From: Paractinoplanes toevensis
GTDB lineage: Bacteria > Actinomycetota > Actinomycetes > Mycobacteriales > Micromonosporaceae
Length of the DNA: 64,000 bases
Direction of reading: 5' to 3'
Assembly: GCF_018332695.1 (NCBI RefSeq)
Contig: NZ_BOQN01000021.1
Location: 62,001-126,000, forward strand
Each line of letters starts with the position of its first letter. Position 1 is the first letter of the stretch. Shown piece after piece: positions 25,014 to 34,930 of the stretch. The notes under the pieces are model-generated. The model worked only from the letters and a program-made list of their open reading frames with translations, had not been told where the DNA came from and did no database searches. A program made the translations under genes and the position numbers.

Positions 25014-25730
25014 ATGACCAACAAGCCGCTCGAGTCCTTTGCCGGTGTCCTGTTCGACTGCGACGGGGTCCTGGTCGACTCGGAGAGCATCACCAACGGG
25101 GTTCTGCGGTCGATGCTGCACGAGCTCGGCTGGCAGATCAGCGCGGACGACTGTTTCCGCCTCTTCGTCGGCCGGGCGCTCCGCGACGAGACCGCCATCA
25201 TCACCGCTCACACCGGCTTCGTGGTCACCGACGACTGGCTGCTCGACTTCCGCGACCGCCGCAACGCGGCCCTGCTGGCCTCGCTGGAACCGATCCCCGG
25301 AGCCGTCGCCGCGGTCCACGAGATCGCCGCCCGGACGGGCGGCATGATCGCCTGCGCCAGCGGCGCCGACCTCGGCAAGGTGCGGTTGCAGCTGCACAAG
25401 GTCGGCCTGGACCAGGTCTTCGCCGGCAAGATGTTCAGCGGCATGGATCAGCCGCACAGCAAGCCGGCCCCCGATGTCTACCTGGCCGCCGCGGCGCACC
25501 TGGGCATCGACCCGGCCCGGGCCGCCGTGATCGAGGACACCGTTCCCGGCGTGACGGCGGGCGTGGCCGCCGGCGCGACCGTCTTCGGCTTCTGCCCGCC
25601 CGGCAGCCCCGCCCACCAGCCGCCGGAGGTGCTGCTGGACGCCGGTGCCACGCACATCTTCACCGCGATGGCCGACCTCCCCGCGCTGGTGGGCAGCGCG
25701 TATCCGGATTTTTCGGATTTAAACCGGTAG
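25014..25730 (+). CDS. HAD-superfamily phosphatase/phosphomutase (beta-phosphoglucomutase-like)
   Basis: This 238-residue protein has all HAD motifs: FDCDGVLVDSE (nucleophile and acid Asp, near residue 15), the motif II Ser in CASGAD, motif III Lys in SKPAPDVYL and motif IV EDTVPGV. The four-helix cap between motifs I and II is of the subclass I type found in beta-phosphoglucomutases and sugar-phosphate phosphatases. It probably dephosphorylates or isomerises a sugar phosphate in the cytoplasm. The substrate cannot be named from the sequence. Confidence 0.9.
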   Translation: MTNKPLESFAGVLFDCDGVLVDSESITNGVLRSMLHELGWQISADDCFRLFVGRALRDETAIITAHTGFVVTDDWLLDFRDRRNAALLASLEPIPGAVAAVHEIAARTGGMIACASGADLGKVRLQLHKVGLDQVFAGKMFSGMDQPHSKPAPDVYLAAAAHLGIDPARAAVIEDTVPGVTAGVAAGATVFGFCPPGSPAHQPPEVLLDAGATHIFTAMADLPALVGSAYPDFSDLNR

Positions 25731-25803
25731 GGACCTATTTGTGAGAGGGTCATGGGCGGCCGCGTCCAGCCGAGGATGCGACATCGGCCGTGGAGGCACC
25801 GCC

Positions 25804-26685
25804 ATGACACTCGACTCCGTTCTCTCCCGCCGTGCTCTGCTGACCGCCGCCGGGCTCACCGCCGGCGCCGGAGCCGGCCTGCTGACATCCGCGCCCGCGT
25901 CGGCGAAGGCCAGTGCGGTCACCGCCTACCACGGGGTCTCCGGCGCGACCCACCAGCAGCGCTTCAACAGCCTGAGCCAGCAGGGCTACCGGATGATCTC
26001 GGTCAGCGTCTACGGGGACCGGTTCAACCCGCTCTACGCCGCTGTCTGGGTGCAGCGCGGCGGACCGGCCTGGGCCGCCGTACACGGTCTCGACGCCGCC
26101 GGTTACCAGGCGAAGTTCAACGAGCTCGCCGCGGCCGGATATGTCGCGACCCGGGTGAGCGCCACCGGCAGCCGGGCCGACCCGGTGTTCGCCGCCGTCT
26201 TCGAGAAGCTTCCGCCGGGCACCTGGCGTGCCCGGCACGGCCTGGTCGACGGCGCCTCGACCACGCCGGGGACGCTGGCGAACCTGATGAGCTGGGCCCG
26301 CACCAACAACTGCATCCCCACGTCGCTGGCGATCTACGGCGGCCCCGGCGACCGGGCCTACGCCGCCACCTGCGTGCCGAACCCGGGTCAGGTCACGTGG
26401 CGGGCGCACGCGATGGGCTCGTCCGGCGACTACCAGAACTGGTTCGACAACTACACCGCGAAAGGGATGCGGCCCACCACGGTCGACGCGTCCGACGACC
26501 TGCAGTACGCGGCGATCTTCACCGGCGACACCATCGGTCCCTGGGTGGCCCGGCACAACCAGACGTCCGCGCAGTACCAGGCCGAGTTCGACGCGCAGGC
26601 CGGGCAGGGCAGGTACCCGATCTCGGTGCAGGGCGGCGGCCTCGGCGCCGGCATCCGGTACGCGGCCGTGTTCGCGGCGGTCTGA
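25804..26685 (+). CDS. Tat-exported tandem-repeat protein (BTRD1/polyglycine-hydrolase repeat type)
   Basis: This 293-residue protein starts with a Tat-like signal (SRRALLTAAGLTAGAGAGLL, then ASAKA). The mature part is a chain of about five repeats of some 45 residues of the form aromatic-H-G, then x-Y-Q-x-x-F-x-x-L-x-x-x-G-Y, then S-V-Y/TGS...YAAVW, for example HQQRFNSLSQQGYRMISVSV and YQAKFNELAAAGYVATRVSA. These match the bacterial tandem repeat found next to beta-lactamase-like domains in polyglycine hydrolases, but here no catalytic domain follows. It may bind extracellular peptides or polymers. The ATG at 25804 has GGAGG 7 bp before it. Confidence 0.75.
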   Translation: MTLDSVLSRRALLTAAGLTAGAGAGLLTSAPASAKASAVTAYHGVSGATHQQRFNSLSQQGYRMISVSVYGDRFNPLYAAVWVQRGGPAWAAVHGLDAAGYQAKFNELAAAGYVATRVSATGSRADPVFAAVFEKLPPGTWRARHGLVDGASTTPGTLANLMSWARTNNCIPTSLAIYGGPGDRAYAATCVPNPGQVTWRAHAMGSSGDYQNWFDNYTAKGMRPTTVDASDDLQYAAIFTGDTIGPWVARHNQTSAQYQAEFDAQAGQGRYPISVQGGGLGAGIRYAAVFAAV

Positions 26686-26759
26686 GCGGCTCAGCACCCG
26701 CTGATGGGCCGGCTCACCGTCACCGAGCAGGGCCTGATCACGGCCGACCCGATCGGGCG

Positions 26760-29498
26760 TCAACGCATGGAGTGGTCCGCTCCCAGGTCCGCGAGACGCC
26801 GGCTGAGGGTGGCGGCGGCGGACTCGTCGATCGCCGCCAGCAGCTCGACGGCCGGCCGCCAGGCTGCGCCGGCCGCCTTCCGGTCGCCGGCGGCGACGCA
26901 GGTGTCGCCGAGGTGGGTCAGCAGGGTGGCCTCCAGATAGCGGTCCTCGGCCCGTCGGGCCATCGCGAGAGCCGTGCGGTAGGCGTCCGCGGCCAGGTCG
27001 TACTCGCTGAGGTGGTGGTGGGCGTAGCCGATGCTGTCCCAGGTGTCGGCCAGGGTGCGGTGGTCGGCCGGATCGATCAGAACCAGCGCCTTCCGGCAGT
27101 AGGTCAGCGCCCGGGCATGGTCACCGAGCCGGCCGTGGCACCAGCCCACAGCGTTGAGCGCCCTGGCCACCTCTTCGGTGTTACCGGCCCGTTCCGAGCA
27201 GGCGAGCGCCAGCTCGGAGTGGTGCAGCGCCCGCTCGACGTCGTCCCGAGTGTCGTACATGTAGGACAGCGAATGGTGGGTGATCGCCTGTCCGGTCAGG
27301 TCGTCGGCCTCCTCGTACAGGCGCAGCACCTCCCGCAGCTGAGCCTCGGCCTCGGCGTCGCGGCCCAGCAGGGTGAAGCCGTGCGCGAGCCGGCGATGGG
27401 CGTACGCCAGCGCTCGGGTGTCCCGGGTGGCGCCCAGCGCGAGCTCCCACGACCCGACCAGGTCCGGCCAGTGGCCCAGTCGATCCAGAGCGGAGTCGGC
27501 GGCCCAGGCCAGCTGCCACGTCTGCCGTTCCAGGCCGCTCTCGGCGGCACGGCCGAGGACGGCGAGCAGGTTGGCGCGTTCCGTGGCGAACCAGGCGGCC
27601 GGGTCGGCGGCATCGTCCGTGGTCGTTCCCGGGGCGGGCTCGGCCAGCGCGAGGATGCTCGCCCGCCGCAACGGGTTCAGCAACCGGTCCGCGGCGGCGG
27701 CGGAATGCAGGTAATGGTCGGCGAGCCGGGTGAAAGCCTCGTCGGGCCGGTCGGCCGGGGAGATCAGCTCCATCGCGTACGCCCGGAGCAGGTCGTGCAG
27801 GGTGTAACGGCCGGGGCTGTGCTCGATGAGCAGCGACGCTCGGGTCAACTCGGCCAGGCCGGCCCGGACGTCCGCGCCGGCCAGACTCTCGGCGGCACGG
27901 GTGCCCAGGTCAGGCCCGGGGTGCAGGCCGAGAAGGCGCAACAGATGCGCGCCCGCGGGGTTGAGGGCCTGGTAGGACCAGGAGAACACGGCACGCACCT
28001 GGGTCAGCGAGTCGCCGGCGTCGAGCGAGTCCAGTTGCCGTCCGGCCCGGCCCAGCTCACCGGCGAGTGCCGCGAGCGAGAAGCTCGACTCCTGGGCGCG
28101 GGCGGCGACGATCGCCAGGGCGAGCGGCAGTCCCGCGCACAAGGTGACGACCCGGGCGGCGTGCTCCTCCTCCTGCTGAACCCGCTCGGCACCGAGGCGC
28201 CGCTGCAACAGCTCGCGCGACTCGGCCCGGGACATCACGTCGAGGGTGAGTGGCCGGGCGCCGTCGATGGCGACCAGACCGGTCAGACGGTTGCGGCTGG
28301 TCACGAGAACGACGACGGACGAGGTGCCGGGCAACAGTGGGCGGACCTGGTCGGCGTCGTGCGCGTTGTCGAGCACGACCAGCATCCGGCGGCCGCTGAT
28401 CAAACTCCGGTACAGGGCGGCCTGCGCTTCCAGTCCCTGCGGCACTCCGGTGGCCGGCACTCCCAGCGCATCGAGGAACCTGCGGACCGCGTCGGCGGGC
28501 GCCGTGGTGCGGCCACCGGGGTCGAAGCCGCGCAGATTGACGTAGAGCTGCCCGTCCGGGAAACGGGCGGCCACCCGGTGAGCCCAATGTACGGCCAGAG
28601 TCGTCTTGCCGACCCCGGGCGCACCGGTGATCAGGCCGATCGGTACGGCCGTGGGCTGCTCGGCGCTGCCGGCAAGGGTCTCGTCCAGCCGGGCCAACTG
28701 CGGTTCACGGCCGGTGAATCCCCATGCGTCGGACGGCAGCAGAGCGGGGCCACGGTGGGTGGCCGGAGGCGGAAGCGGCTCCTCACTCAGCAGTTCCCGG
28801 TGGACCTGCCGGAGCGTGGAACCCGGCTCGGTGCCGAGGTCGTCGACGAACCGGGCCCGCACCGCCCGGTAGTGGTCCAGCGCCCGGGCCCGCTGCCCGC
28901 CGGCGGCAAGGGTACGCATCAGTTCGACCGCGACCGCCTCGTCGTACGGATGGTCGGCGGACAGGCGCAGCATCGCCTCGACCGCGCCGTCCAGGTCGCC
29001 GGCCTGCCGTTTCGCGGCGGCCCACTGGAGGATCGCCTCGACGTGGCGCCGCTGCCAGGCCTGGCGTTCCCGCTCGGCCCACTCGCCGGGGAGGCCGCCG
29101 AGCGGTTCGCCCCGCCACAGATCGATCGCCTCGCCGAGCAGCCGGACCCGTTCGGCGGGAGCGGCGCCGGCGCGGGCTACCAGATCGCGGAAGCGGCCCG
29201 TGTCGGTCGCCCCGGGCGGCAGATCGAGCACGTAACCGCCGGACCGCCGGACCACCGCTCCGGGTGCTCCGGCGGCGGCGAAGAGCTGCCGGATGCGGGA
29301 GATGTAGACGTGCAGGTTGTGCCGCACCCGCTGGGGTGGGTCGGCACCCCAGACCCGTTCGAGCAGCACGCCCGGTGAAACCGGCCGACCGGCCTCGATC
29401 GCGAGCACGGCCAGCACCGCGCGTTGCCGGGCCGCACCGGCGTCGACCGGCGAGCCCGCCACGCACACCTCGATCGGTCCGAGGACTCGAACCTCCAT
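26760..29498 (-). CDS. AfsR/SARP-family transcriptional regulator with NB-ARC and TPR domains
   Basis: This 912-residue protein has an OmpR-type winged helix (residues 1-95, starting MEVRVLGPIEV with RHNLHVYISRIRQLF), a bacterial transcriptional activation domain (about 100-245), an NB-ARC ATPase with P-loop LITGAPGVGKTTLAVHWAHR (about 290) and Walker B LVVLDNAHDADQV, and C-terminal TPR repeats (about 600-912, such as ALAYAHRRLAHGFTLLGRDA). Such SARP/STAND regulators activate antibiotic or developmental genes after signal-dependent oligomerisation. It is transcribed away from the secreted-protein gene at 29629-33312, behind its terminator. No target gene is evident here. Confidence 0.9.
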   Translation of the reverse strand: MEVRVLGPIEVCVAGSPVDAGAARQRAVLAVLAIEAGRPVSPGVLLERVWGADPPQRVRHNLHVYISRIRQLFAAAGAPGAVVRRSGGYVLDLPPGATDTGRFRDLVARAGAAPAERVRLLGEAIDLWRGEPLGGLPGEWAERERQAWQRRHVEAILQWAAAKRQAGDLDGAVEAMLRLSADHPYDEAVAVELMRTLAAGGQRARALDHYRAVRARFVDDLGTEPGSTLRQVHRELLSEEPLPPPATHRGPALLPSDAWGFTGREPQLARLDETLAGSAEQPTAVPIGLITGAPGVGKTTLAVHWAHRVAARFPDGQLYVNLRGFDPGGRTTAPADAVRRFLDALGVPATGVPQGLEAQAALYRSLISGRRMLVVLDNAHDADQVRPLLPGTSSVVVLVTSRNRLTGLVAIDGARPLTLDVMSRAESRELLQRRLGAERVQQEEEHAARVVTLCAGLPLALAIVAARAQESSFSLAALAGELGRAGRQLDSLDAGDSLTQVRAVFSWSYQALNPAGAHLLRLLGLHPGPDLGTRAAESLAGADVRAGLAELTRASLLIEHSPGRYTLHDLLRAYAMELISPADRPDEAFTRLADHYLHSAAAADRLLNPLRRASILALAEPAPGTTTDDAADPAAWFATERANLLAVLGRAAESGLERQTWQLAWAADSALDRLGHWPDLVGSWELALGATRDTRALAYAHRRLAHGFTLLGRDAEAEAQLREVLRLYEEADDLTGQAITHHSLSYMYDTRDDVERALHHSELALACSERAGNTEEVARALNAVGWCHGRLGDHARALTYCRKALVLIDPADHRTLADTWDSIGYAHHHLSEYDLAADAYRTALAMARRAEDRYLEATLLTHLGDTCVAAGDRKAAGAAWRPAVELLAAIDESAAATLSRRLADLGADHSMR

Positions 29499-29591
29499 GC
29501 CACCATCCCCCGCGCCGGTGGGCCGAACCGCGCGGATGATGCTATTCGGCCCGGTGGGCACGGGCCATGCACCGTCGGGTATTCGATAAAC

Positions 29592-29624
29592 CGGGCGCCC
29601 ACTCCCCCGTGAAGTGGGCGCCCG
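29592..29624 (-). terminator. Terminator hairpin after the secreted FG-GAP/ricin gene
   Basis: CGGGCGCCCACT (29592-29603) and AGTGGGCGCCCG (29613-29624) form a perfect 12-bp stem with a 9-base loop, 4 bp beyond the stop codon at 29629. It separates this gene from the SARP gene that follows on the same strand. Confidence 0.75.
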
Positions 29625-29628
29625 TGCT

Positions 29629-32600
29629 CTACGAGGCGGACACGGGCCGCAGGAACCAGGACTGGGCCGTCCCGCCGTTGCAGCCGTACTCCCAGATGGT
29701 CGTGCCGGGCGTCGCCCGGGCGTTGTCGAGGTCGAAGCACTTGCCGGACAGCGGGGTGGTGAGCCGCACGGCCGGCGCCGAGGGCGCCCCGGAGAGGTAC
29801 TCGACCGTCCAGTACTGAGCCAGCATGAAGAGCTGGGTCGCGACACCGTGGCAGGTGATCGGGCTGATCGGGGTCTGGTCGGCGCTGTTGGCGTAGGAGA
29901 TGTCGTAGCAGGCGGCCGGGTTGTCCTTCGGATGGATCGACACGTACTGCGCCCCGCGCCGCTCGACGGTCACCAGTTGATGCGTGGTCGGCGCGCACGG
30001 CTGCCCCACCAGGGCCCCGGCCGTGTCGTCGGCGCAGGTCCCGGTGCTCGCGTTCACGACCTGGTAGGTCGTCTGCCCGGTGCCGGGCCGGGTGTCGAGG
30101 TCGACCGACGCCGCTCCGACCGGGCCCAGCCCACCGGAGGCGACCTCCACCGGGGCGGCGAACCCGGCGCCGGTGGACAGCGCCGTCCACGCCTGCGCCT
30201 GATAGGGGCCGCAGCAGCGGTACACCAGGCCGACGTCGACGTTGCCGTCACCGTTGAAGTCGCCCGGCTGCGGCGTCACCGCCTGGGCGCACCAGGCGTT
30301 CTGCCCCGAGTCCCAGGCGGTGACCGGCGCGCCGAGCGTCGACGCGTCGACCGTCGTCCACCGCCACAGCTGCGTCTGGCAGACGGTGCGGTCCACGGTC
30401 GCCGCCAGGTCGGCCCGGCCGTCGTGGTTGAAGTCGCCGGCGACGAACCTGGCCGGTCCCCAGCACAGCGTGTTCGCTCCCGAGCTGTACTGCAGCTGGC
30501 CCCAGCCCGAGGTGAGCGTGGCGGACGTCTGGTGCAGGCGCATCTCGGTGCCGCAACTCCCGGCGTCGGAGATCTCGTAGACGTCGGCTCGCCGGTCGCC
30601 GTCGAAGTCGCCCACCGCCACCGCGATCGTCGACCAGCCGAAGGCGCCGCCGGTGAAGCTCAGCGGGGTGGCGAACGCCGGCGCACCCGACGCACCGGTG
30701 GCCACGAACAGGTACCCGAGCCAGCCGTTGCCGTTGTCGTACGCGGCGAGAACGTCGTCTCGGCCGTCGGCGTTGAAGTCGCCCGCCGCCGCCTTGATCC
30801 GGCCGGCCTGCCAGCCGGCCATCCGCCGCAGTTCCGGGCTGCTCAGGAGCTGGTTGCCGTCGGAGCGTTGCACCGACAGCAGCACGTCCGGGCCGGACTG
30901 GGTGAAGGTCGCCACGTCGGACCGGCCGTCGCCGTCGAAGTCGCCCGGGGCGGCCGCGAATTGGCCGGTGGCGTAGATGCCGGCGTTGCCCTGCGGCGCC
31001 TGCGCCGTGCCGAAGACGGCGGGCGTCGCGGTCGAGCCCCATCGCCACAGTGTGCTGCGTCCGCCGCCCACGTCCCCGACGACCGTCAGATCGGCGCGGC
31101 CGTCACCGGTAGCGTCGCCCATCACGTGCGGCGTGCCGGTCGACGGGTCGGCGCGGAAGCGGACGGTGGTGGCGGTGCCGATCGTGCCATCGGCCTTGAC
31201 CGAAGCGACCGACAGGCTTGCGTACGCCAGCGCCTCCGGCGGCACCACGGTCGCCGTCGCGTTGCCGCCGAGCCCGGCCGGCACCCATTGGCTGAGGGCC
31301 GGATCGGCGTCGGCGGTGACGCCGTACCGGTAGCCGGCGATCCGGCCCGCGTCGGCTCCCGCCGGGGCGAACATCACCGCGGCGCTCTGCCCGACGGTCG
31401 ACCGTGGGCCGGGCGGGGGCGGGATGCCGAGGCCGGTCCGCAACGTCAGATCGGTGCTGCTGACCGCGGGTGGCACCGGTGCCACGTTGTCCACGACCAG
31501 ATAGCAGCTCGGGCTGGGCGCGCCGACCATCTCGCTGTCGGTGTCCCGGCCCTGCACCTGCCAGGAGATCGCGGCGCCGTCGGCGAACGCCGCCGCCGGG
31601 ATCGTCGTCGCGTGCGTCGAGCCCGAGGTCAGACCGGCAGCCTCGTCCGGCGGCGCGTACTGCGGCGCGATGCCGGTCACCGACCAGCGGGCTCGCACCA
31701 GGTCACCGAGGCCGGCGTCGGCGTCGTTCAACACGGCCGACAGCTTGAGACCGTTGGTGGTGTTGACGTGGGTGGCGCTCCCGGCCGACGCGCCGCAGAC
31801 CGTCTCGGCCGACGGACCGACCCGCAGATCGTCGAGCGACGGCTGGGCCGGTGCGTGGTCGTAGCGGATACGCAGGACCGCCGTCGAGGAGTCGAACCGC
31901 TTCCACTGCAGGTTCGTGCCCTCGTTGACCGCGCGCAGACCGACGGTCAGGTCGGACCAGCCCTGGCTGAAGCCGTACTGCACCATGCCGGTCGCATCGA
32001 AGCTCACCGTGCCCGGTCCGGCGCAGCCGTTGGAGTTGTTGACGGCGTGGTTGCCCGCCGCCTCCGCGGTGTGGCCGTCCCAGAAGGGCTGGGAGTTCCA
32101 GGTGGTCGCGGATGAGATGCCGCCGGTGACCCACAGCTTCGCGTTGGAGGCGGTGTTGCAGGTCCACGACCACTTCTGGGCGATCTCGAAGTTCGCCGAG
32201 ATGACCGATGCCCCCGCCGCCCCGTAGGTCTCCATCCGGAACAACGAGCGGACCACGTACGGCGTGCTCAGGCAGCTGTTGCCGCTGTAGCTGTCGCAGG
32301 TCTCGCCGGCGCCCGCGTCGCCGTAGGTGGCGGAGTTGCTCATGAACGTCCGCTGCCAGAACGCCGAGCCGGCCAGGTCCGAGCGGCTGGCCACGACGGA
32401 CCACGCGTTTCCCGACCGGCCGCCGGTGAAGATCGGGTCGATCGTCACCGGGTAGCGCGTGGCCGGGTCGGCCAGGAAGCCCCGGTCCGGTATGACGTGC
32501 AGGCCTGCCCCGTCGAGCCGTTCCCCCATCGCTCGGATCCGCGCCGGTGAGCCGGTGAGCGCATTGCCGGTGGCGTCCCACATCATCGCCCGGGGTGAGG

Positions 32601-33312
32601 TGAACACCTCCGCGCCGGCCTCGTCGATCGCGCGGACACCGCCGTCGGCCGCGGCGGCGAGCTTCACCCCGGCCGTGGAGGTCCGGAAAGTCACCGTGGA
32701 CAGTTTCGGGCTGGCCGCCGCCGCGGGCGTCTTGACCACGAGCACCTCGGCGAAACCCTGTGCCAGCGCGGTAACCCGCAGGTCGACCCCGGGCAGCACC
32801 TCGGCGTAGGTCGCCGACGAGCCGGCGACGACCGGCTCCGGAAGTACGCCCGGCCAGGTCAGCGACGTCCGTCGGGTGCCGGACGCGATCGTGGCGAACG
32901 GCCCGCTGCCGCCGGCCGAGAACGTCACCGGCAGCAGCGTGGCCACCGGGGCCAGGGTGTCGCCGGTGCGCCGCAAGGTCGTGTCGAGCTCGGTCCAGGA
33001 CGCGTCGGCCCGGCGCACCCAGCGCGGCGTGACGTAGTTCTCCGTCGTCGCGGTGCCGTCCCGCTCGATGACCGTCCGCGACGCCTCGGTACGCCGATCG
33101 AGGGCCTCGACGCCCCGGCCGCACGACGTGGCGGCCACCGCGGCCGCCACCGCGTCGGGGGCCGATTCGGGACAGGTGGCGGGCGCCGCGTACGCCGGCC
33201 GGGCGGTGACGGGCTGCAACGTGAGAGCCGCGAGCGCCACGGCGAGAGCGATCGCGCGTCCTGATCGGAACGTCTGGGTCAGCACCGGCACAGCATCGAT
33301 CGCAGCACTCAC
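29629..33312 (-). CDS. Secreted FG-GAP repeat protein with ricin-type lectin tail (paralogue A)
   Basis: This 1227-residue secreted protein has a signal peptide (to about residue 42, ending RPAYAAPA), a jelly-roll DNRLRE-like region (VEALDRRTEASRTVI, WSWTCNTASNAKLWV, NEGTNLQWKRFDSSTAVL), six calcium-binding-like FG-GAP repeats (GDATGDGRADL, GDFDGDGRSDV and similar) between about 745 and 1050, and a C-terminal ricin-B-like domain (GKCFDLDN, TAQSWFL). It is a clear paralogue of the gene at 34931-38596, in opposite orientation across the NB-ARC gene. The start is a GTG at 33312 with only a weak GGTGGT before it. It probably binds carbohydrate at the cell surface or accompanies the RHS protein. 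No catalytic motif was seen. Confidence 0.82.
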   Translation of the reverse strand: MSAAIDAVPVLTQTFRSGRAIALAVALAALTLQPVTARPAYAAPATCPESAPDAVAAAVAATSCGRGVEALDRRTEASRTVIERDGTATTENYVTPRWVRRADASWTELDTTLRRTGDTLAPVATLLPVTFSAGGSGPFATIASGTRRTSLTWPGVLPEPVVAGSSATYAEVLPGVDLRVTALAQGFAEVLVVKTPAAAASPKLSTVTFRTSTAGVKLAAAADGGVRAIDEAGAEVFTSPRAMMWDATGNALTGSPARIRAMGERLDGAGLHVIPDRGFLADPATRYPVTIDPIFTGGRSGNAWSVVASRSDLAGSAFWQRTFMSNSATYGDAGAGETCDSYSGNSCLSTPYVVRSLFRMETYGAAGASVISANFEIAQKWSWTCNTASNAKLWVTGGISSATTWNSQPFWDGHTAEAAGNHAVNNSNGCAGPGTVSFDATGMVQYGFSQGWSDLTVGLRAVNEGTNLQWKRFDSSTAVLRIRYDHAPAQPSLDDLRVGPSAETVCGASAGSATHVNTTNGLKLSAVLNDADAGLGDLVRARWSVTGIAPQYAPPDEAAGLTSGSTHATTIPAAAFADGAAISWQVQGRDTDSEMVGAPSPSCYLVVDNVAPVPPAVSSTDLTLRTGLGIPPPPGPRSTVGQSAAVMFAPAGADAGRIAGYRYGVTADADPALSQWVPAGLGGNATATVVPPEALAYASLSVASVKADGTIGTATTVRFRADPSTGTPHVMGDATGDGRADLTVVGDVGGGRSTLWRWGSTATPAVFGTAQAPQGNAGIYATGQFAAAPGDFDGDGRSDVATFTQSGPDVLLSVQRSDGNQLLSSPELRRMAGWQAGRIKAAAGDFNADGRDDVLAAYDNGNGWLGYLFVATGASGAPAFATPLSFTGGAFGWSTIAVAVGDFDGDRRADVYEISDAGSCGTEMRLHQTSATLTSGWGQLQYSSGANTLCWGPARFVAGDFNHDGRADLAATVDRTVCQTQLWRWTTVDASTLGAPVTAWDSGQNAWCAQAVTPQPGDFNGDGNVDVGLVYRCCGPYQAQAWTALSTGAGFAAPVEVASGGLGPVGAASVDLDTRPGTGQTTYQVVNASTGTCADDTAGALVGQPCAPTTHQLVTVERRGAQYVSIHPKDNPAACYDISYANSADQTPISPITCHGVATQLFMLAQYWTVEYLSGAPSAPAVRLTTPLSGKCFDLDNARATPGTTIWEYGCNGGTAQSWFLRPVSAS

Positions 33313-33408
33313 ACCACCGTCAACAGAACCTCAATTGCCTGGTCAGAGGGCCAACCGGGCAACGCTCACGAGACTATTGTGGACAGTCAGGGGGAAGGCC
33401 GGTGGACC

Positions 33409-34827
33409 ATGACACTGGTGGCGGACGAAGGGGCGCGGGTTGCGCGCCGGCATCTGAACCTGCCCGATCCGGGACGGGCCACCACCCTCGACGATCTGGT
33501 GCAACGCCTGCGCGCCCTGAAGGTCTGGGCCGGCGATCCGTCGTTCGAGACCATCAAGGAGCGGGTCAACGCCCGCTGGGCCGCCGCCGGGCGCCCGGAG
33601 CACGAGATGGCGGCCAAGACCACGGTGGTGGACTGCTTCCGGCCCGGCCGGCGGCGGGTCAACACCGATCTCGTGCTGGCGCTGGTGGAGGCGCTGCACG
33701 CGGAGCCGGGTTATGTGGCGCAGTGGCGCCAGGCGTTGCAGGTCGTCAGCGGCGAGCGCAGTGCCGCGGCCCAGGTCCGGGTGCAGGACTGCGCACCACC
33801 GGTGTCGGCCGGGTTCACCGGCCGGGCGGGCGAGCTCGACCGCGTGCGCGGGCTGCTGACCGGCCCCGGCGGGCTGGCCGCCGTCGAGGGCATGGCCGGG
33901 GTCGGCAAGACCCAGCTGGCCCTGCAGGCCGGGCACATCCTGCGTCAGGAGCGGGTGTTCGACCGGATCCTCTTCGTCGACCTGCGCGGCTTCCATCCCG
34001 ACCCGGCCCAGCCGCCGGCCGACCCGGCCGCCGTCCTCGACGGGTTCCTCCGCGTGCTCGGCGCGCCGGCCCGGAAGCTGCCGTACGACGTGGCCGGCCG
34101 CGCCCGCGACTACCGCTCGTTGCTGACCGGCACCCGGACGCTGGTCGTGCTCGACAACTGCGCCGATGACGCCCAGGTCCGGTTGCTGCTGCCGCGCACC
34201 GCGGGGTGTGCCGTGCTGATCACCAGCCGCCGGACACTGACCGGAACCCCGCCGGAGGCCCACCTCACGCTCGGCGTGTTCACCGCGCCCGAGGCCCTGA
34301 GTTTCCTCACCCGGGCCGCGCCGGAGATCGAGACCGGTGAGGACCCGGCGGCCGGCGACCGGATTGCCGACCGCTGCGGCCACCTCCCACTGGCACTCGG
34401 CCTGGTCACCGGCCACATGCGGGCCAAGCCCGGCTGGACGCTGACCGACCACGCCGACTGGCTGGACGAACGGCACGCCGGCGGGCGGCTGGAGACCGGC
34501 ATCGAGTTCGCGATCGACCTGTCCTACCAGCACCTGACCACGGTCCGGCGGCGCGTGCTGCGGTTGCTGGCGTTGCATCCCGGGCACGACCTGGACGTCC
34601 CGGCGGCGGCCGCGCTGACCGGGCTCGGCCTCGCCGCCGCCGAGGCGCACCTGCGCGAGCTGGCCGGCGACCACCTGCTGCTGCCCGGTTCCCCCGGGCG
34701 GTGGATCTTCCACAGTCTGGTTCGCGTCTACGCGCTCAACCGCGCCCTCGACGAGGACCGCCGGCCCGAGCGGGAAGCGGCCCTGGCCCGTCTCGTCGAC
34801 GCCGGACTGAACGTCGTCGATTTCTGA
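33409..34827 (+). CDS. NB-ARC (STAND) ATPase regulator
   Basis: This 472-residue protein has an N-terminal helical domain (residues 1-110, LDDLVQRLRALKVWAG and VVDCFRPGRRRV) of the kind that precedes NB-ARC modules in actinobacterial regulators and may be a divergent helix-turn-helix. The NB-ARC part has P-loop VEGMAGVGKTQLAL near residue 160, Walker B TLVVLDNCADDAQV near 240, and the GLPL-like GHLPLALGLVTG. It lacks the TPR sensor of the SARP gene nearby and ends soon after a winged-helix region. I prefer the ATG at 33409, behind AGGGGGAAGG; a GTG at 33379 is in frame. Divergent from one secreted paralogue and just upstream of the other, it probably regulates both. Confidence 0.8.
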   Translation: MTLVADEGARVARRHLNLPDPGRATTLDDLVQRLRALKVWAGDPSFETIKERVNARWAAAGRPEHEMAAKTTVVDCFRPGRRRVNTDLVLALVEALHAEPGYVAQWRQALQVVSGERSAAAQVRVQDCAPPVSAGFTGRAGELDRVRGLLTGPGGLAAVEGMAGVGKTQLALQAGHILRQERVFDRILFVDLRGFHPDPAQPPADPAAVLDGFLRVLGAPARKLPYDVAGRARDYRSLLTGTRTLVVLDNCADDAQVRLLLPRTAGCAVLITSRRTLTGTPPEAHLTLGVFTAPEALSFLTRAAPEIETGEDPAAGDRIADRCGHLPLALGLVTGHMRAKPGWTLTDHADWLDERHAGGRLETGIEFAIDLSYQHLTTVRRRVLRLLALHPGHDLDVPAAAALTGLGLAAAEAHLRELAGDHLLLPGSPGRWIFHSLVRVYALNRALDEDRRPEREAALARLVDAGLNVVDF

Positions 34828-34930
34828 CCGTTCGGATTCGGTCGGGATTTCGCGGCCGTCCGCTCTCGGCTGCCAACTTGATTTTGCTCGCGGTGACTGG
34901 GAACCGCGGCGTTTCACGGGGGAACTTCAT

